Assembly (NCBI GenBank): GCA_027600665.1
Contig: JADGJL010000002.1
Location: 186,001-250,000 of the forward strand
Reading direction: 5' to 3'
Origin: Irineochytrium annulatum
Taxonomy: Eukaryota; Chytridiomycota; Chytridiomycetes; Chytridiales; Chytridiaceae
Length of the DNA stretch: 64,000 bases
The notes beneath the pieces are model-generated. The model saw only the letters and a list, made by a program, of their open reading frames with translations. It was not told where the DNA came from and did no database searches. Positions 33,215 to 41,405 of this stretch are shown here, in pieces. The position numbers and the translations under genes are program-made. Every line of letters begins with the position of its first letter. Position 1 is the stretch's first letter.

Positions 33215-33772
33215 ATGCAATCGCCAGTATTAACTATTGGAGAACGGTTAAAAGAAATACGAGCAACTAGAAATCTTACACTTGAAGATGTTTCTAAACT
33301 GACTGATGTAAGTAAGCCTATGCTTGGACAAATTGAAAGAGGACAGTCTTCACCAACGATTACAACTCTTTGGAAAATCGCAGTCGGCTTAAAAGTTCCT
33401 TTATCTTTATTATTGGAAGAGCTAGAAGATGAGTGCAGTGTGGTTGATACACGGTCCAAAGACGCTATCGTTGAAAATGATGGAAAAATGAGAGCATTTC
33501 CTGTTTTTCCTTTTGACCCTACCCGTAACGTTGAAATATTTTATATCGAATTTGATCCTGGATGTCACCATCCATCTGAAAGACACCTTGATGGTGTGGA
33601 AGAATATATTTTTGTGGTACAAGGTATGTTAGAAATGGTAGTCAACACAAAAAAAATTGTTTTAAAAGAAAATCAAGCACTCCGCTTCCGTGCTAATGTT
33701 TTTCATTCCTATAATAATCTCTATCAGGAACCATGTATCATTTACAACATGATTTTTTACCCAAGAACATAG
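33215..33772 (+). CDS. XRE family regulator with cupin domain
   Basis: A 185-residue regulator with HTH at about 8-62 (GERLKEIRATRNLTLEDVSKLTDVSKPMLGQIERG pattern) and a C-terminal cupin (HHPSERHLDGVEEYIFVVQGMLEM with HxxxxH..G.EEY). Family members sense small molecules and often govern amino-acid or polyamine genes. AAAGGAGTG precedes the ATG. The YbaK-type gene follows 53 bases later and is probably co-transcribed. Confidence 0.9.
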   Translation: MQSPVLTIGERLKEIRATRNLTLEDVSKLTDVSKPMLGQIERGQSSPTITTLWKIAVGLKVPLSLLLEELEDECSVVDTRSKDAIVENDGKMRAFPVFPFDPTRNVEIFYIEFDPGCHHPSERHLDGVEEYIFVVQGMLEMVVNTKKIVLKENQALRFRANVFHSYNNLYQEPCIIYNMIFYPRT

Positions 33773-33825
33773 GCAAGTTTCATCTGTGATCATCTAGAAA
33801 ATATTTAAAATGAGGTGTGGTGATT

Positions 33826-34299
33826 ATGGCAATTGAAAGAGTAAAAGATTTTTTTAAACAATATGGTATGAATTCTCAAATTATCGAATTTGAAGTATCT
33901 AGTGCAACCGTGGATTTGGCTGCATCTGCATTAGGTTGTGAGCCAGAGAGAATCGCAAAAACACTTTCTTTTATGGTGAATGGACAAGCTGTTTTAGTAG
34001 TTGCTGCCGGGGATGCAAAAGTGGATAACAAAAAATTCAAAGAGTATTTCAAAACAAAAGCAAAAATGCTTTCTCCTGATGAAACCATGGATATGGTTGG
34101 TCATGCCATTGGAGGTGTTTGTCCATTTGCTATCAAAAATGATGTTTCTGTTTATCTAGACATATCTCTAAAACGTTTTGAGACAATCTATCCAGCTTGC
34201 GGGAGTAGCAATAGTGCTATTGAACTTACCATAAAACAATTAGAAAAATACTCTAGTTATTCAGAGTGGATTGATGTGTGTAAAGGATGGATTGTTTGA
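33826..34299 (+). CDS. YbaK/EbsC family (aminoacyl-tRNA editing domain) protein
   Basis: A 157-residue stand-alone editing-domain protein. Hallmarks: TVDLAASALGCEPERIAKTLSF (the catalytic Lys near KTL), VLVVAAGDAKVDNKKFK, and GGVCPFAI. Relatives deacylate mischarged tRNA (Ala- or Cys-tRNA-Pro). ATG 33826 has GAGGTG 8 bases before it. Likely in one transcript with the XRE-cupin regulator. Confidence 0.88.
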   Translation: MAIERVKDFFKQYGMNSQIIEFEVSSATVDLAASALGCEPERIAKTLSFMVNGQAVLVVAAGDAKVDNKKFKEYFKTKAKMLSPDETMDMVGHAIGGVCPFAIKNDVSVYLDISLKRFETIYPACGSSNSAIELTIKQLEKYSSYSEWIDVCKGWIV

Positions 34300-34322
34300 T
34301 TTATAGTAGCTCTATATGGGGT

Positions 34323-34442
34323 AGCGCCAACATTTTGACTGTTTTATACGCTAAGTATCAGCAGACATTTGCTTAAAGCAGAAAAAATTCGCTGTCTTTC
34401 GCCTTAACGTCCTTAGTGTATATTTTCGTTAAAATGTTGGCT
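34323..34442. repeat. 120-bp imperfect inverted repeat
   Basis: AGCGCCAACATTTTGAC (34323-34339) pairs with GTTAAAATGTTGGCT (34428-34442). Inside, ATACGCTAAG pairs with CTTAGTGTAT (34346-34355, 34412-34421) and AGACA with TGTCT. It lies between convergent genes and may be a long terminator structure or the remains of a small mobile element. No duplicated target site is obvious. Confidence 0.6.
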
Positions 34443-34452
34443 GTACCCTCAA

Positions 34453-36960
34453 TCAACTATGAAAAGCTTTCCAGAACGAACCTTCTGTATTAATGATATT
34501 TTTGATCTGCACAAACGGAATCGTAAACGTTGGAAACCCTGCTGCATAAGGTGCAATATCATATGGATTGAAATAAAGATGCAACGCATCCGCTGTGACA
34601 AAAAACGGCTGATCCGCACTAATGCCCGTATAAGTGTCTGGAAACACATAAGAGTATTGAGGATCATTTTTGATCTGATCCCCCACAATCTGGCTTAACA
34701 CTTTGACATAGTCACTATTCGGTTTAAATAAATCTTTCAGCTCATACAACTGACCGTTCGTCAGATTAATAATCGCATAGATCATCGTAGGCATACCATG
34801 CGCTGCACCAGCCGGGTAGTTATAACCTGTGAGTTGCAATTGCAATAATTGCTGCTGATAGAACGTGATATCAAAATCCCCTGTATACGTGTAATCTAGC
34901 TGCTGATCGGCAGGGATTGGTTTAACCTGTGAGAGCTCCTTCAACTTGGCATTCAGCGCAAGCTGCTCCACTTGGTTCGTGAACCCTTCCACTTGCGGAA
35001 AATATACGAGATAGTCCCTGTTCGGTTTGTACTTCTCTTCGCGTACACGGTACGGCGGATGAAGTGGAACGATTGTATTTTGCCGCCAAATGATCTGTCC
35101 TGCCCGGTTCACATATGATAAGCGCTGATCTACATAGGCTTTAATCAGATCTGGTGCCACGACCTCCAGCGTACCCGAACCTTCTACATGGGGATATCCA
35201 GCAGCAGGTCTTCCACTCAGATCCAGCAGATAGGTCTGTCTTCCGTCGGATGCAGATGCCAGACCGTTTGTATAATTGCCTACATCGCGATATATGAAAT
35301 CCGTAAGCCTTCTGCCATTAATCTCTGCAATCGCGTATACAGAACCAATATAAGGCTGCTCCGGATTAATGGCTTGCCCTAACGCATAACGATGCTCTCC
35401 TAATTCGCGAATATCATTATACGCGGGTTGAATAATAAATGATCCTTGCGTATTAATGACACCATAGTTCGATTTGTAGTCCTCCGCTGTATTAACAATC
35501 GCTTGCCCGCCACTAAAAGGAAATGCCGATGAAAACTTGGGCTGAATGCGAATATTCCCCCGTTCGTCGATATACCCATATTTGCCAGAAGCCTCTTTTT
35601 GAAAAGCAAGCAGTCCATCCCCCAGTGGTCCCACATAGGCATAGGGATAAGTCGCGAGTCGTTGTCCATTGCGATTAATAAGCGCATATTCATTATCTTT
35701 GATCTGCACAACCGCTTTGCCATCTTGAAAATCATTCCCTGATGTGAACTGTGCCGGTATCACCTCATTGCCCGAAGCATCCAGATAACCATACAGACTC
35801 ACCGTTCCATCTGTCTGACCAGGATTGGAATCGTAAAACAACGCTCGGCCGTCCTTCATATTTGAGATATACGGGTATGCCCGTTTGGTCAGAACTGTGC
35901 CTTGTTCATTAATCATCTTAAATCCTTGAGAATCAATGGTTATCGCCCGTTCTTCAGAAAAGGAATTGATGGAATCGTATACAGGTTGAACGACATACTT
36001 CCCTTGAAGATCAATTACGCCGGCATGACCATCCTTCACAACGACAGCCAATCCATTGGGCTGGAACGCTTGCGCGTCATCCAGAACTGGCTCAAGCCGA
36101 ATGTGACCTTGGGCATCCATATACCCCCAACGCGTCCCATTCGTGGTTCGAACGGAGATGGGGTATAACCATGTTGTTACCCGAGCATGGCTTATGGGGA
36201 CCATCGCCTGCTTAATTTTCTTTTCCAGTTCCTGTAGTACTTCCCTGGAAGGATACGCTTCCGGGAAACTGAGTGCCTTCTGAACGGAAACGAGTGCTGC
36301 CGGATACTGACCTGCATGGTACTGAGCATCCGCAAGGTAATACCAGTAGAAGATATAATCAGGATATTGCTGGGTTAGTTGCTCGTAATATTGCACCACT
36401 TTGGGATAATAGGTTGCATATACGTCCGGTGCAGGAACCCATTTCCCGTTCTGCCATCGGATAATCTCTACACGATAGGCTTCACCTGTGTCATGAATCC
36501 AGAGTGCAATCTCCACCTTACCATCTCGACCATGCGGACCAGGCATATCTATAATCTCTGCATAGCTATAATATAGATCGTCAGGCGCCAGATCTTTGAG
36601 CCCTGATTCAGTCCACTCATATACAGCAAGCTTAGACCAAATAGATCCAATCCGCCAACCAATGATGAGATTGTTCCTTGCCGTTGAAGTTACAGGGGCA
36701 GCAGTCATTAAAGTCACCCCATAACCCAATCCCTTAATTAGTGCCATCTTGATCCAATGCCCTTGAACAAATTTCAGAATGAGCAAATACAGCTCACCAT
36801 TCAAATGATAGACTGCAGCAATCTCCGGCATACCGTCACCGGTAAGATCTGCCGCATAGATTGCTTGATGTTGAACAGGTTTATCAATAGTGACGACCGT
36901 TGCACCAGCCGGAATATGTTGATTCACAATCTGCGTTAACAGCGGTTCGCTCATGGACAT
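34453..36960 (-). CDS. WG-repeat protein with TPR-like and DUF3298 (RsiV-like) domains
   Basis: An 835-residue protein without a signal peptide. Residues 1-170 have an FG-GAP-like start (AADLTGDGMPEIAAVYHLNGELYLL), 175-240 a TPR-like helical pair (YYLADAQYHAGQYPAALVSVQKAL), and about 260-600 six or more WG repeats (RWGYMDAQG, HAGVIDLQG, LYGYLDASG, KYGYIDERG, NYGVINTQG). The C-terminal 200 residues match DUF3298 (NYPAGAAHGMP, LYELKDLFKPNSDY, YFNPYDIAPYAAGFPTFTIPF). GGGAGG precedes the ATG. It follows the sigma/anti-sigma pair and may act with it at the cell surface. Confidence 0.8.
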   Translation of the reverse strand: MSMSEPLLTQIVNQHIPAGATVVTIDKPVQHQAIYAADLTGDGMPEIAAVYHLNGELYLLILKFVQGHWIKMALIKGLGYGVTLMTAAPVTSTARNNLIIGWRIGSIWSKLAVYEWTESGLKDLAPDDLYYSYAEIIDMPGPHGRDGKVEIALWIHDTGEAYRVEIIRWQNGKWVPAPDVYATYYPKVVQYYEQLTQQYPDYIFYWYYLADAQYHAGQYPAALVSVQKALSFPEAYPSREVLQELEKKIKQAMVPISHARVTTWLYPISVRTTNGTRWGYMDAQGHIRLEPVLDDAQAFQPNGLAVVVKDGHAGVIDLQGKYVVQPVYDSINSFSEERAITIDSQGFKMINEQGTVLTKRAYPYISNMKDGRALFYDSNPGQTDGTVSLYGYLDASGNEVIPAQFTSGNDFQDGKAVVQIKDNEYALINRNGQRLATYPYAYVGPLGDGLLAFQKEASGKYGYIDERGNIRIQPKFSSAFPFSGGQAIVNTAEDYKSNYGVINTQGSFIIQPAYNDIRELGEHRYALGQAINPEQPYIGSVYAIAEINGRRLTDFIYRDVGNYTNGLASASDGRQTYLLDLSGRPAAGYPHVEGSGTLEVVAPDLIKAYVDQRLSYVNRAGQIIWRQNTIVPLHPPYRVREEKYKPNRDYLVYFPQVEGFTNQVEQLALNAKLKELSQVKPIPADQQLDYTYTGDFDITFYQQQLLQLQLTGYNYPAGAAHGMPTMIYAIINLTNGQLYELKDLFKPNSDYVKVLSQIVGDQIKNDPQYSYVFPDTYTGISADQPFFVTADALHLYFNPYDIAPYAAGFPTFTIPFVQIKNIINTEGSFWKAFHS

Positions 36961-37121
36961 CTCAGTTTCCTCCCTTATGACCGCATTCGCCTAATGGTAT
37001 GCGTCATAAATCGGGATATGACATGTAATTCATTTTATATAAGTTGGACTTAAAAATATTCACACTTACAACTCCGGTGACAAAACCGCCTTCCGATCAC
37101 TGCTTTCCACTTTTTAATTAT

Positions 37122-38522
37122 TTATCTATCTTGCAAAGTCACTTTCTTTCCATTGAGTAACAGGTAGCTCACATCGTTCACCGGAATGGTCTTAGGGGAT
37201 ATCCACTTAATGAGATCCTGATCAAGCTGGAGGAAACCGGATTTGCCAGTCAACTTGGTACCATCCTTCAGGTGAACTTCAATACTCAGATTCTCCATGT
37301 GAATCTTGCTCAGTGCCTCACCTGTAAGTGTGACGCCAACTGCGGAAAGGGTTACATTTGCCTGTGAGGCTCCATTTGCATCAAGCTGAACGTTTCCTGT
37401 TTTACTCAAACCATTTTGACTCAAGTTAAACGTCGTTTTCCAATTCCCCTTTACAACTTCACTAATACTCGTAAAACTGCCTTGAAGTCTCAACTTATCT
37501 AAATCGTCAACAGCAGACAGATCATACACATACTCCTCATAATCTCCTCCATACCCGACCCCATCTTTCATATAATGTCCATAGCTAACGGAATATTCAG
37601 GTATATCGAGCTTTTGACCTTGCTCATCAGTGAAGTAGAAGTACCCATGATTGTACTCGCCAATTTCATTATCTGGATTAATCTGAATGTGTAACTTGCC
37701 ATCCACAAAACCCATATTGGAAATATGCATCCATGCGATGCCCTCAATAGGGATATTCGTTACATCCTGATGCAATACCGGAATTGGATCGGTTTCCATC
37801 TGAATATCGGTTTTACCTCCCAAGCCACTTATACGATCTTGATTCAGAATATCATAGTCATTAATTTTCTTATCTTGTAACAATCGATCCCAGTCTACTT
37901 GGACATTGTAACCATCTTGACGAGAGGTACCCGACATCAGCGTATTGACCTGAACTGTAATTCGATTTTTGCTGACTTTTCCTTGAATGAGGAATCGGAC
38001 AATAGCCGTTTTATTAGCATCATCATAATGAATAATCTGAGCGTTGTTTGCATTACCTCCGGTTACCCTGTAATCATATACATCCAATGTATCGTCAATG
38101 CGATGACCCGTCAGATCTGATAATGAAACATAGATTTCCGTTGTATCTCCGTCTCTGACAGCACCTATAACCTCCATTCGAATCCCTTGATCTTCACTCA
38201 CCTGATGAACAGGCTGAAGAATGCCAATCCGATCTGCACCTAGAAAATGAAGAATAGAAGGCAGATCAATGATGCCCACAGATGCAGCTGCACCTGTAAC
38301 AAGACATAACGATAACGCAGCGGTTACAGGAATATAGATGGCTTTGCGATACTTTCTTCCCCTATTCATGGACTTCTTAGCCTGTGCAGATGGAGCGGAT
38401 GGATATAATGATGAATCTGATCTCGTAACGGTTGGTGGTTCATTCATCGCCAATTTATCATAGAACAACTTTTTAATATTAAAGAGGTTCTTCTCAGTGA
38501 ATTCTTTCTCGGATTTTCGCAT
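37122..38522 (-). CDS. DUF4179 protein, probable membrane anti-sigma factor
   Basis: A 466-residue protein. A charged N-terminal cytoplasmic segment of about 65 residues is followed by one hydrophobic helix (AIYIPVTAALSLCLVTGAAASVG, about 70-92) and a large extracytoplasmic beta-rich part with the DUF4179 pattern (VHQVSEDQGIRMEVIGAVRDGDTTEIYVSLSDLTG). Proteins of this build, coded 13 bases after an ECF sigma factor, normally hold that factor inactive. Confidence 0.8.
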   Translation of the reverse strand: MRKSEKEFTEKNLFNIKKLFYDKLAMNEPPTVTRSDSSLYPSAPSAQAKKSMNRGRKYRKAIYIPVTAALSLCLVTGAAASVGIIDLPSILHFLGADRIGILQPVHQVSEDQGIRMEVIGAVRDGDTTEIYVSLSDLTGHRIDDTLDVYDYRVTGGNANNAQIIHYDDANKTAIVRFLIQGKVSKNRITVQVNTLMSGTSRQDGYNVQVDWDRLLQDKKINDYDILNQDRISGLGGKTDIQMETDPIPVLHQDVTNIPIEGIAWMHISNMGFVDGKLHIQINPDNEIGEYNHGYFYFTDEQGQKLDIPEYSVSYGHYMKDGVGYGGDYEEYVYDLSAVDDLDKLRLQGSFTSISEVVKGNWKTTFNLSQNGLSKTGNVQLDANGASQANVTLSAVGVTLTGEALSKIHMENLSIEVHLKDGTKLTGKSGFLQLDQDLIKWISPKTIPVNDVSYLLLNGKKVTLQDR

Positions 38523-38535
38523 TTGATCGCCTCCT

Positions 38536-39078
38536 TTATTTCCTGTTCATCCACCATGTCCTCAATCGTTGCCTGGAGCGATAAAGCTTGTTATGGACTT
38601 GCCTAACGTGTAGGGACAATGCTTCCGATATCTCATGGGGTCTCTGTCCTTCGTAAAACCGACGTTTCATAATCTCCCGTTCCGGTTCTGGAAAAGATTC
38701 AATCATTTGATTAAGTTCCGTATATGTCTCTTTACTGATCATCTGAACCAACAAATCATCCGTTTGCACCGAATGAATCTCCTCTACATATGTAAGCTCA
38801 GTTCTTCGATTAAGTTTCCGGTAGCGATCAATCGCTTTATGTTTTGTGATCGTTGCAAGATAATTTTTCAAGCTACTTCGCCCAGATTGGAATGCATCCG
38901 GATTCTGCCAAAAAGCAAAAAATGTATCTGCTACGCATTCTTCAATCTCTTCTGCCGATGCATGATGTAGGATAGAATGAGCAATCTTCCATAACAAACC
39001 TGCGTAGTGGTTCATCACCCATTCCATGGCTTCAGGATCACGATTCACTACTGCCTTCCGTATCTGTTCTTCTTCCAC
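38536..39078 (-). CDS. ECF-type RNA polymerase sigma factor
   Basis: A 180-residue sigma-70 family factor. Region 2 (AMEWVMNHYAGLLWKIAHSIL...EECVADTFFAFWQN.....SLKNYLATITKHKAIDRYRK) and region 4 (PEPEREIMKRRFYEGQRPHEISEALSLHVRQVHNKLYRSRQRLR) are complete. It is first in a transcript with the DUF4179 protein. Target promoters cannot be named from this window. Confidence 0.92.
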   Translation of the reverse strand: MEEEQIRKAVVNRDPEAMEWVMNHYAGLLWKIAHSILHHASAEEIEECVADTFFAFWQNPDAFQSGRSSLKNYLATITKHKAIDRYRKLNRRTELTYVEEIHSVQTDDLLVQMISKETYTELNQMIESFPEPEREIMKRRFYEGQRPHEISEALSLHVRQVHNKLYRSRQRLRTWWMNRK

Positions 39079-39188
39079 GATTATATATCCCTCCCTTCCA
39101 TGCGCATATGAGTCACAAATGCTGGTGTTGATCCGTGCTTCCTACTTATATTCGTTTGAGAAATGACTTTTACTTACTCCACGATAAA

Positions 39189-39230
39189 AAAAGATTTGCA
39201 GTGACCTCTACGGCCTTCTGCAAATCTTCT
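39189..39230 (-). terminator. Terminator of the yeh-like operon
   Basis: AAGATTTGCAG (39191-39201) pairs with CTGCAAATCTT (39218-39228); the minus-strand transcript would end in a T run from the A-run at 39184-39190. It lies between the last operon gene and the sigma factor. Confidence 0.8.
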
Positions 39231-39303
39231 TATTTCTATGCTATATCTTATTTTCTACATCATATCGCTTCATGTGCCTTCGCTTCGCGGTTATTATCCA
39301 GTA

Positions 39304-39600
39304 TCACGTCTCTTCTTGCACACTAAGCTGTACATATTGCGTGAGACGGCAATACTGAAATAACAGCATCTCTTCATTACCTTGTCCCAGAGCCACGCTA
39401 CGCCCTTCCTTGATCATGTGATTCAACAACTCATGCAGGAAACTCATCTGCAACCGCATGGATTCAGCTACGAGCTGCTCAAGAACTTCAATATCTCGGA
39501 TCGCAAACTGGGATAACCCCCGCAGGAGCAGCTCTTCAGACCAGCTGCTGATTCTTTGCATGAACTGATTATATTCTTCCAAGTCTTCCCATCCTTCCAT
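39304..39600 (-). CDS. Small helical protein at the end of the yeh-like operon
   Basis: A 98-residue acidic, helical, soluble protein (MEGWEDLEEYNQFMQRISSWSEELLLRGLSQFA...). Its start lies 32 bases inside the SWIM gene, so it is coupled to it, though the binding site is weak. I know no family for it. Its place suggests a partner of the SWIM or DUF4132 protein. Confidence 0.6.
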   Translation of the reverse strand: MEGWEDLEEYNQFMQRISSWSEELLLRGLSQFAIRDIEVLEQLVAESMRLQMSFLHELLNHMIKEGRSVALGQGNEEMLLFQYCRLTQYVQLSVQEET

Positions 39601-41401
39601 TCCCGATATCCAGTTTAAGACTAAGCACCGTTTGACCCTTCAGGAAACTGATTGGGCTAATCCGTCTTGATTCCACACGCACGAACGCATAGAAGTGTTC
39701 AAGGGATTGGGAACCATATCCTGATTCCAGTCTTTGGATCATGGTCTGCCAATCTGTTGAATACGGGAGAGTGAGTGTCAGTAGTTCTCCATCGGCACTC
39801 TCAACCTTTAGGACAAGATCTTGCGTTTGTTTGACAAAGCTATGGTCCACAATTCGAGCAACTTTGATCACAGCCAGTCGTTCTCTAGGCGCAGTGAATA
39901 AGGCGAATGTTCGCGATTCCTCTTGAAGTACAGACGATGCATCCTGCATGATTTTGCCCATATTCAGCGTTTCCACGCCCGAACGTGGCAAAATGGCAAG
40001 CTTGGCACCTTCCCCGGAGGAAATCCGGCGTTCTTCATTCACTTTCACGGATTGGAATTGAACTTCTTCACCCACGAACTGACGAAAGGTCACATGAGGC
40101 AGCCATGGTGTAAATGCACCATAATGCTCTGTATATGAGAACTGCTGATCATCATAATACACAGCACGTACATCGCTATAGGTGTAGATTTCCCCATCAT
40201 CGAAACAATAGAAGTAATAGGTGATTCCACGGAAACCGGATCGTGTTTCCCACGCATCGGCTCCCAGTCCATACAGGTGAAGTGAAGGAACCGTAAAGTA
40301 TTTACTTCGAAAACTGCCAATGAGCTGACTCTGCTGAATGGTCGATACCTTTTTCTCTTCAAGAACCTGGAGTGCAAGATACAGCTTGCTTACCCGATCC
40401 AGCATGGATTGCATGGAGAAACGGATATGTCTGTTGAAAAACAACTGTAGTTCGCCTTGAATCCCTCGCAGACTGCGTTCGATGTCAGGCAGGTTGCCAC
40501 TATGGGCAGCAATGGCCAGTGTCTCCAATTGTGCCATATAGGACTGCGGAAGACGGGCCAGTCCCGTCTTCAACAATCCTGCCAGCATCATGCGACATTC
40601 CTGCACGGTCTGCAAAGAAAACTTGGCTTCGTACACTCGTCCACTTAATGCATCCGTATCATCCAGCCCTTTTAGTGCACGATACCGTAACAATGCTTCA
40701 AGCTTGGCCAGCTTTCCGGCTGTCTGCTGCACCTTGCAAAGAGCTTTCGCAAGACTGGCTTCCTCAGTAAAAGACACCTCAATGTTCTGGCTTGTCAGCT
40801 GTACCGTAAGCAGTGAATCTTCAATGATCTTCACCTCTTCAGGGTACCTTAAGCGGAATACAACTTCCTCTATCATGGAAGCACTATATGGTTTAATTAA
40901 CACGCTAAGATCAGACTCCGTCATCCAGCGGAAACGAGACTCCATTTCAAGAGATGGCGAATGCGAAACTACGTCTGAATCATCCCTATTTGATCCTACG
41001 TTTGACACAAAGTCTGTTACTGTTAAACCTTTTAATACGTCCAAGGAATTCTTTTCCGATATCCCTGAGTCCTTATCTGGCATTTGCTTCTCGTCAACAC
41101 TGATCGAATCCTCTAACGAATGTTTCCGTTGATCATATAGAATTGCAATCAGCACATGCTTGCAGATATGCTCTGACGGACAGGAACAATTCCAATGATC
41201 CAGCGTATCCTCAAGCGTACATTGTGTCCCATCACTTAACTCGCAGCTCACGGATGATTCATTCCATGTGTATGTTACAGTTACACCATTGTCCAACTCT
41301 TTCAAAGACCTTTTGTACAATCCCTTGTTGGCGTAACGGATCAGATAATCCTCTGTACACAGCTTCGAAAAAATCCGGAATTTCTCCTTGAACGCACTCA
41401 C
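39569..41401 (-). CDS. SWIM zinc finger protein (YehQ-like)
   Basis: A 610-residue protein. The SWIM motif CxCx5CxH is complete at residues 72, 74, 80 and 82 (NCSCPSEHICKH). The rest is a long alpha/beta region with no recognised enzyme motif, including an Ser/Asp-rich linker (about 95-150). SWIM domains bind DNA or protein. It starts 4 bases behind the DUF4132 gene. Confidence 0.82.
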   Translation of the reverse strand: MSAFKEKFRIFSKLCTEDYLIRYANKGLYKRSLKELDNGVTVTYTWNESSVSCELSDGTQCTLEDTLDHWNCSCPSEHICKHVLIAILYDQRKHSLEDSISVDEKQMPDKDSGISEKNSLDVLKGLTVTDFVSNVGSNRDDSDVVSHSPSLEMESRFRWMTESDLSVLIKPYSASMIEEVVFRLRYPEEVKIIEDSLLTVQLTSQNIEVSFTEEASLAKALCKVQQTAGKLAKLEALLRYRALKGLDDTDALSGRVYEAKFSLQTVQECRMMLAGLLKTGLARLPQSYMAQLETLAIAAHSGNLPDIERSLRGIQGELQLFFNRHIRFSMQSMLDRVSKLYLALQVLEEKKVSTIQQSQLIGSFRSKYFTVPSLHLYGLGADAWETRSGFRGITYYFYCFDDGEIYTYSDVRAVYYDDQQFSYTEHYGAFTPWLPHVTFRQFVGEEVQFQSVKVNEERRISSGEGAKLAILPRSGVETLNMGKIMQDASSVLQEESRTFALFTAPRERLAVIKVARIVDHSFVKQTQDLVLKVESADGELLTLTLPYSTDWQTMIQRLESGYGSQSLEHFYAFVRVESRRISPISFLKGQTVLSLKLDIGNGRMGRLGRI

Positions 41402-41405
41402 GTTA

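Noticed and set aside
40590..41132. 180-codon plus-strand frame inside the SWIM gene
   Set aside because: Antisense shadow; the minus-strand frame carries the SWIM motif and operon overlaps.
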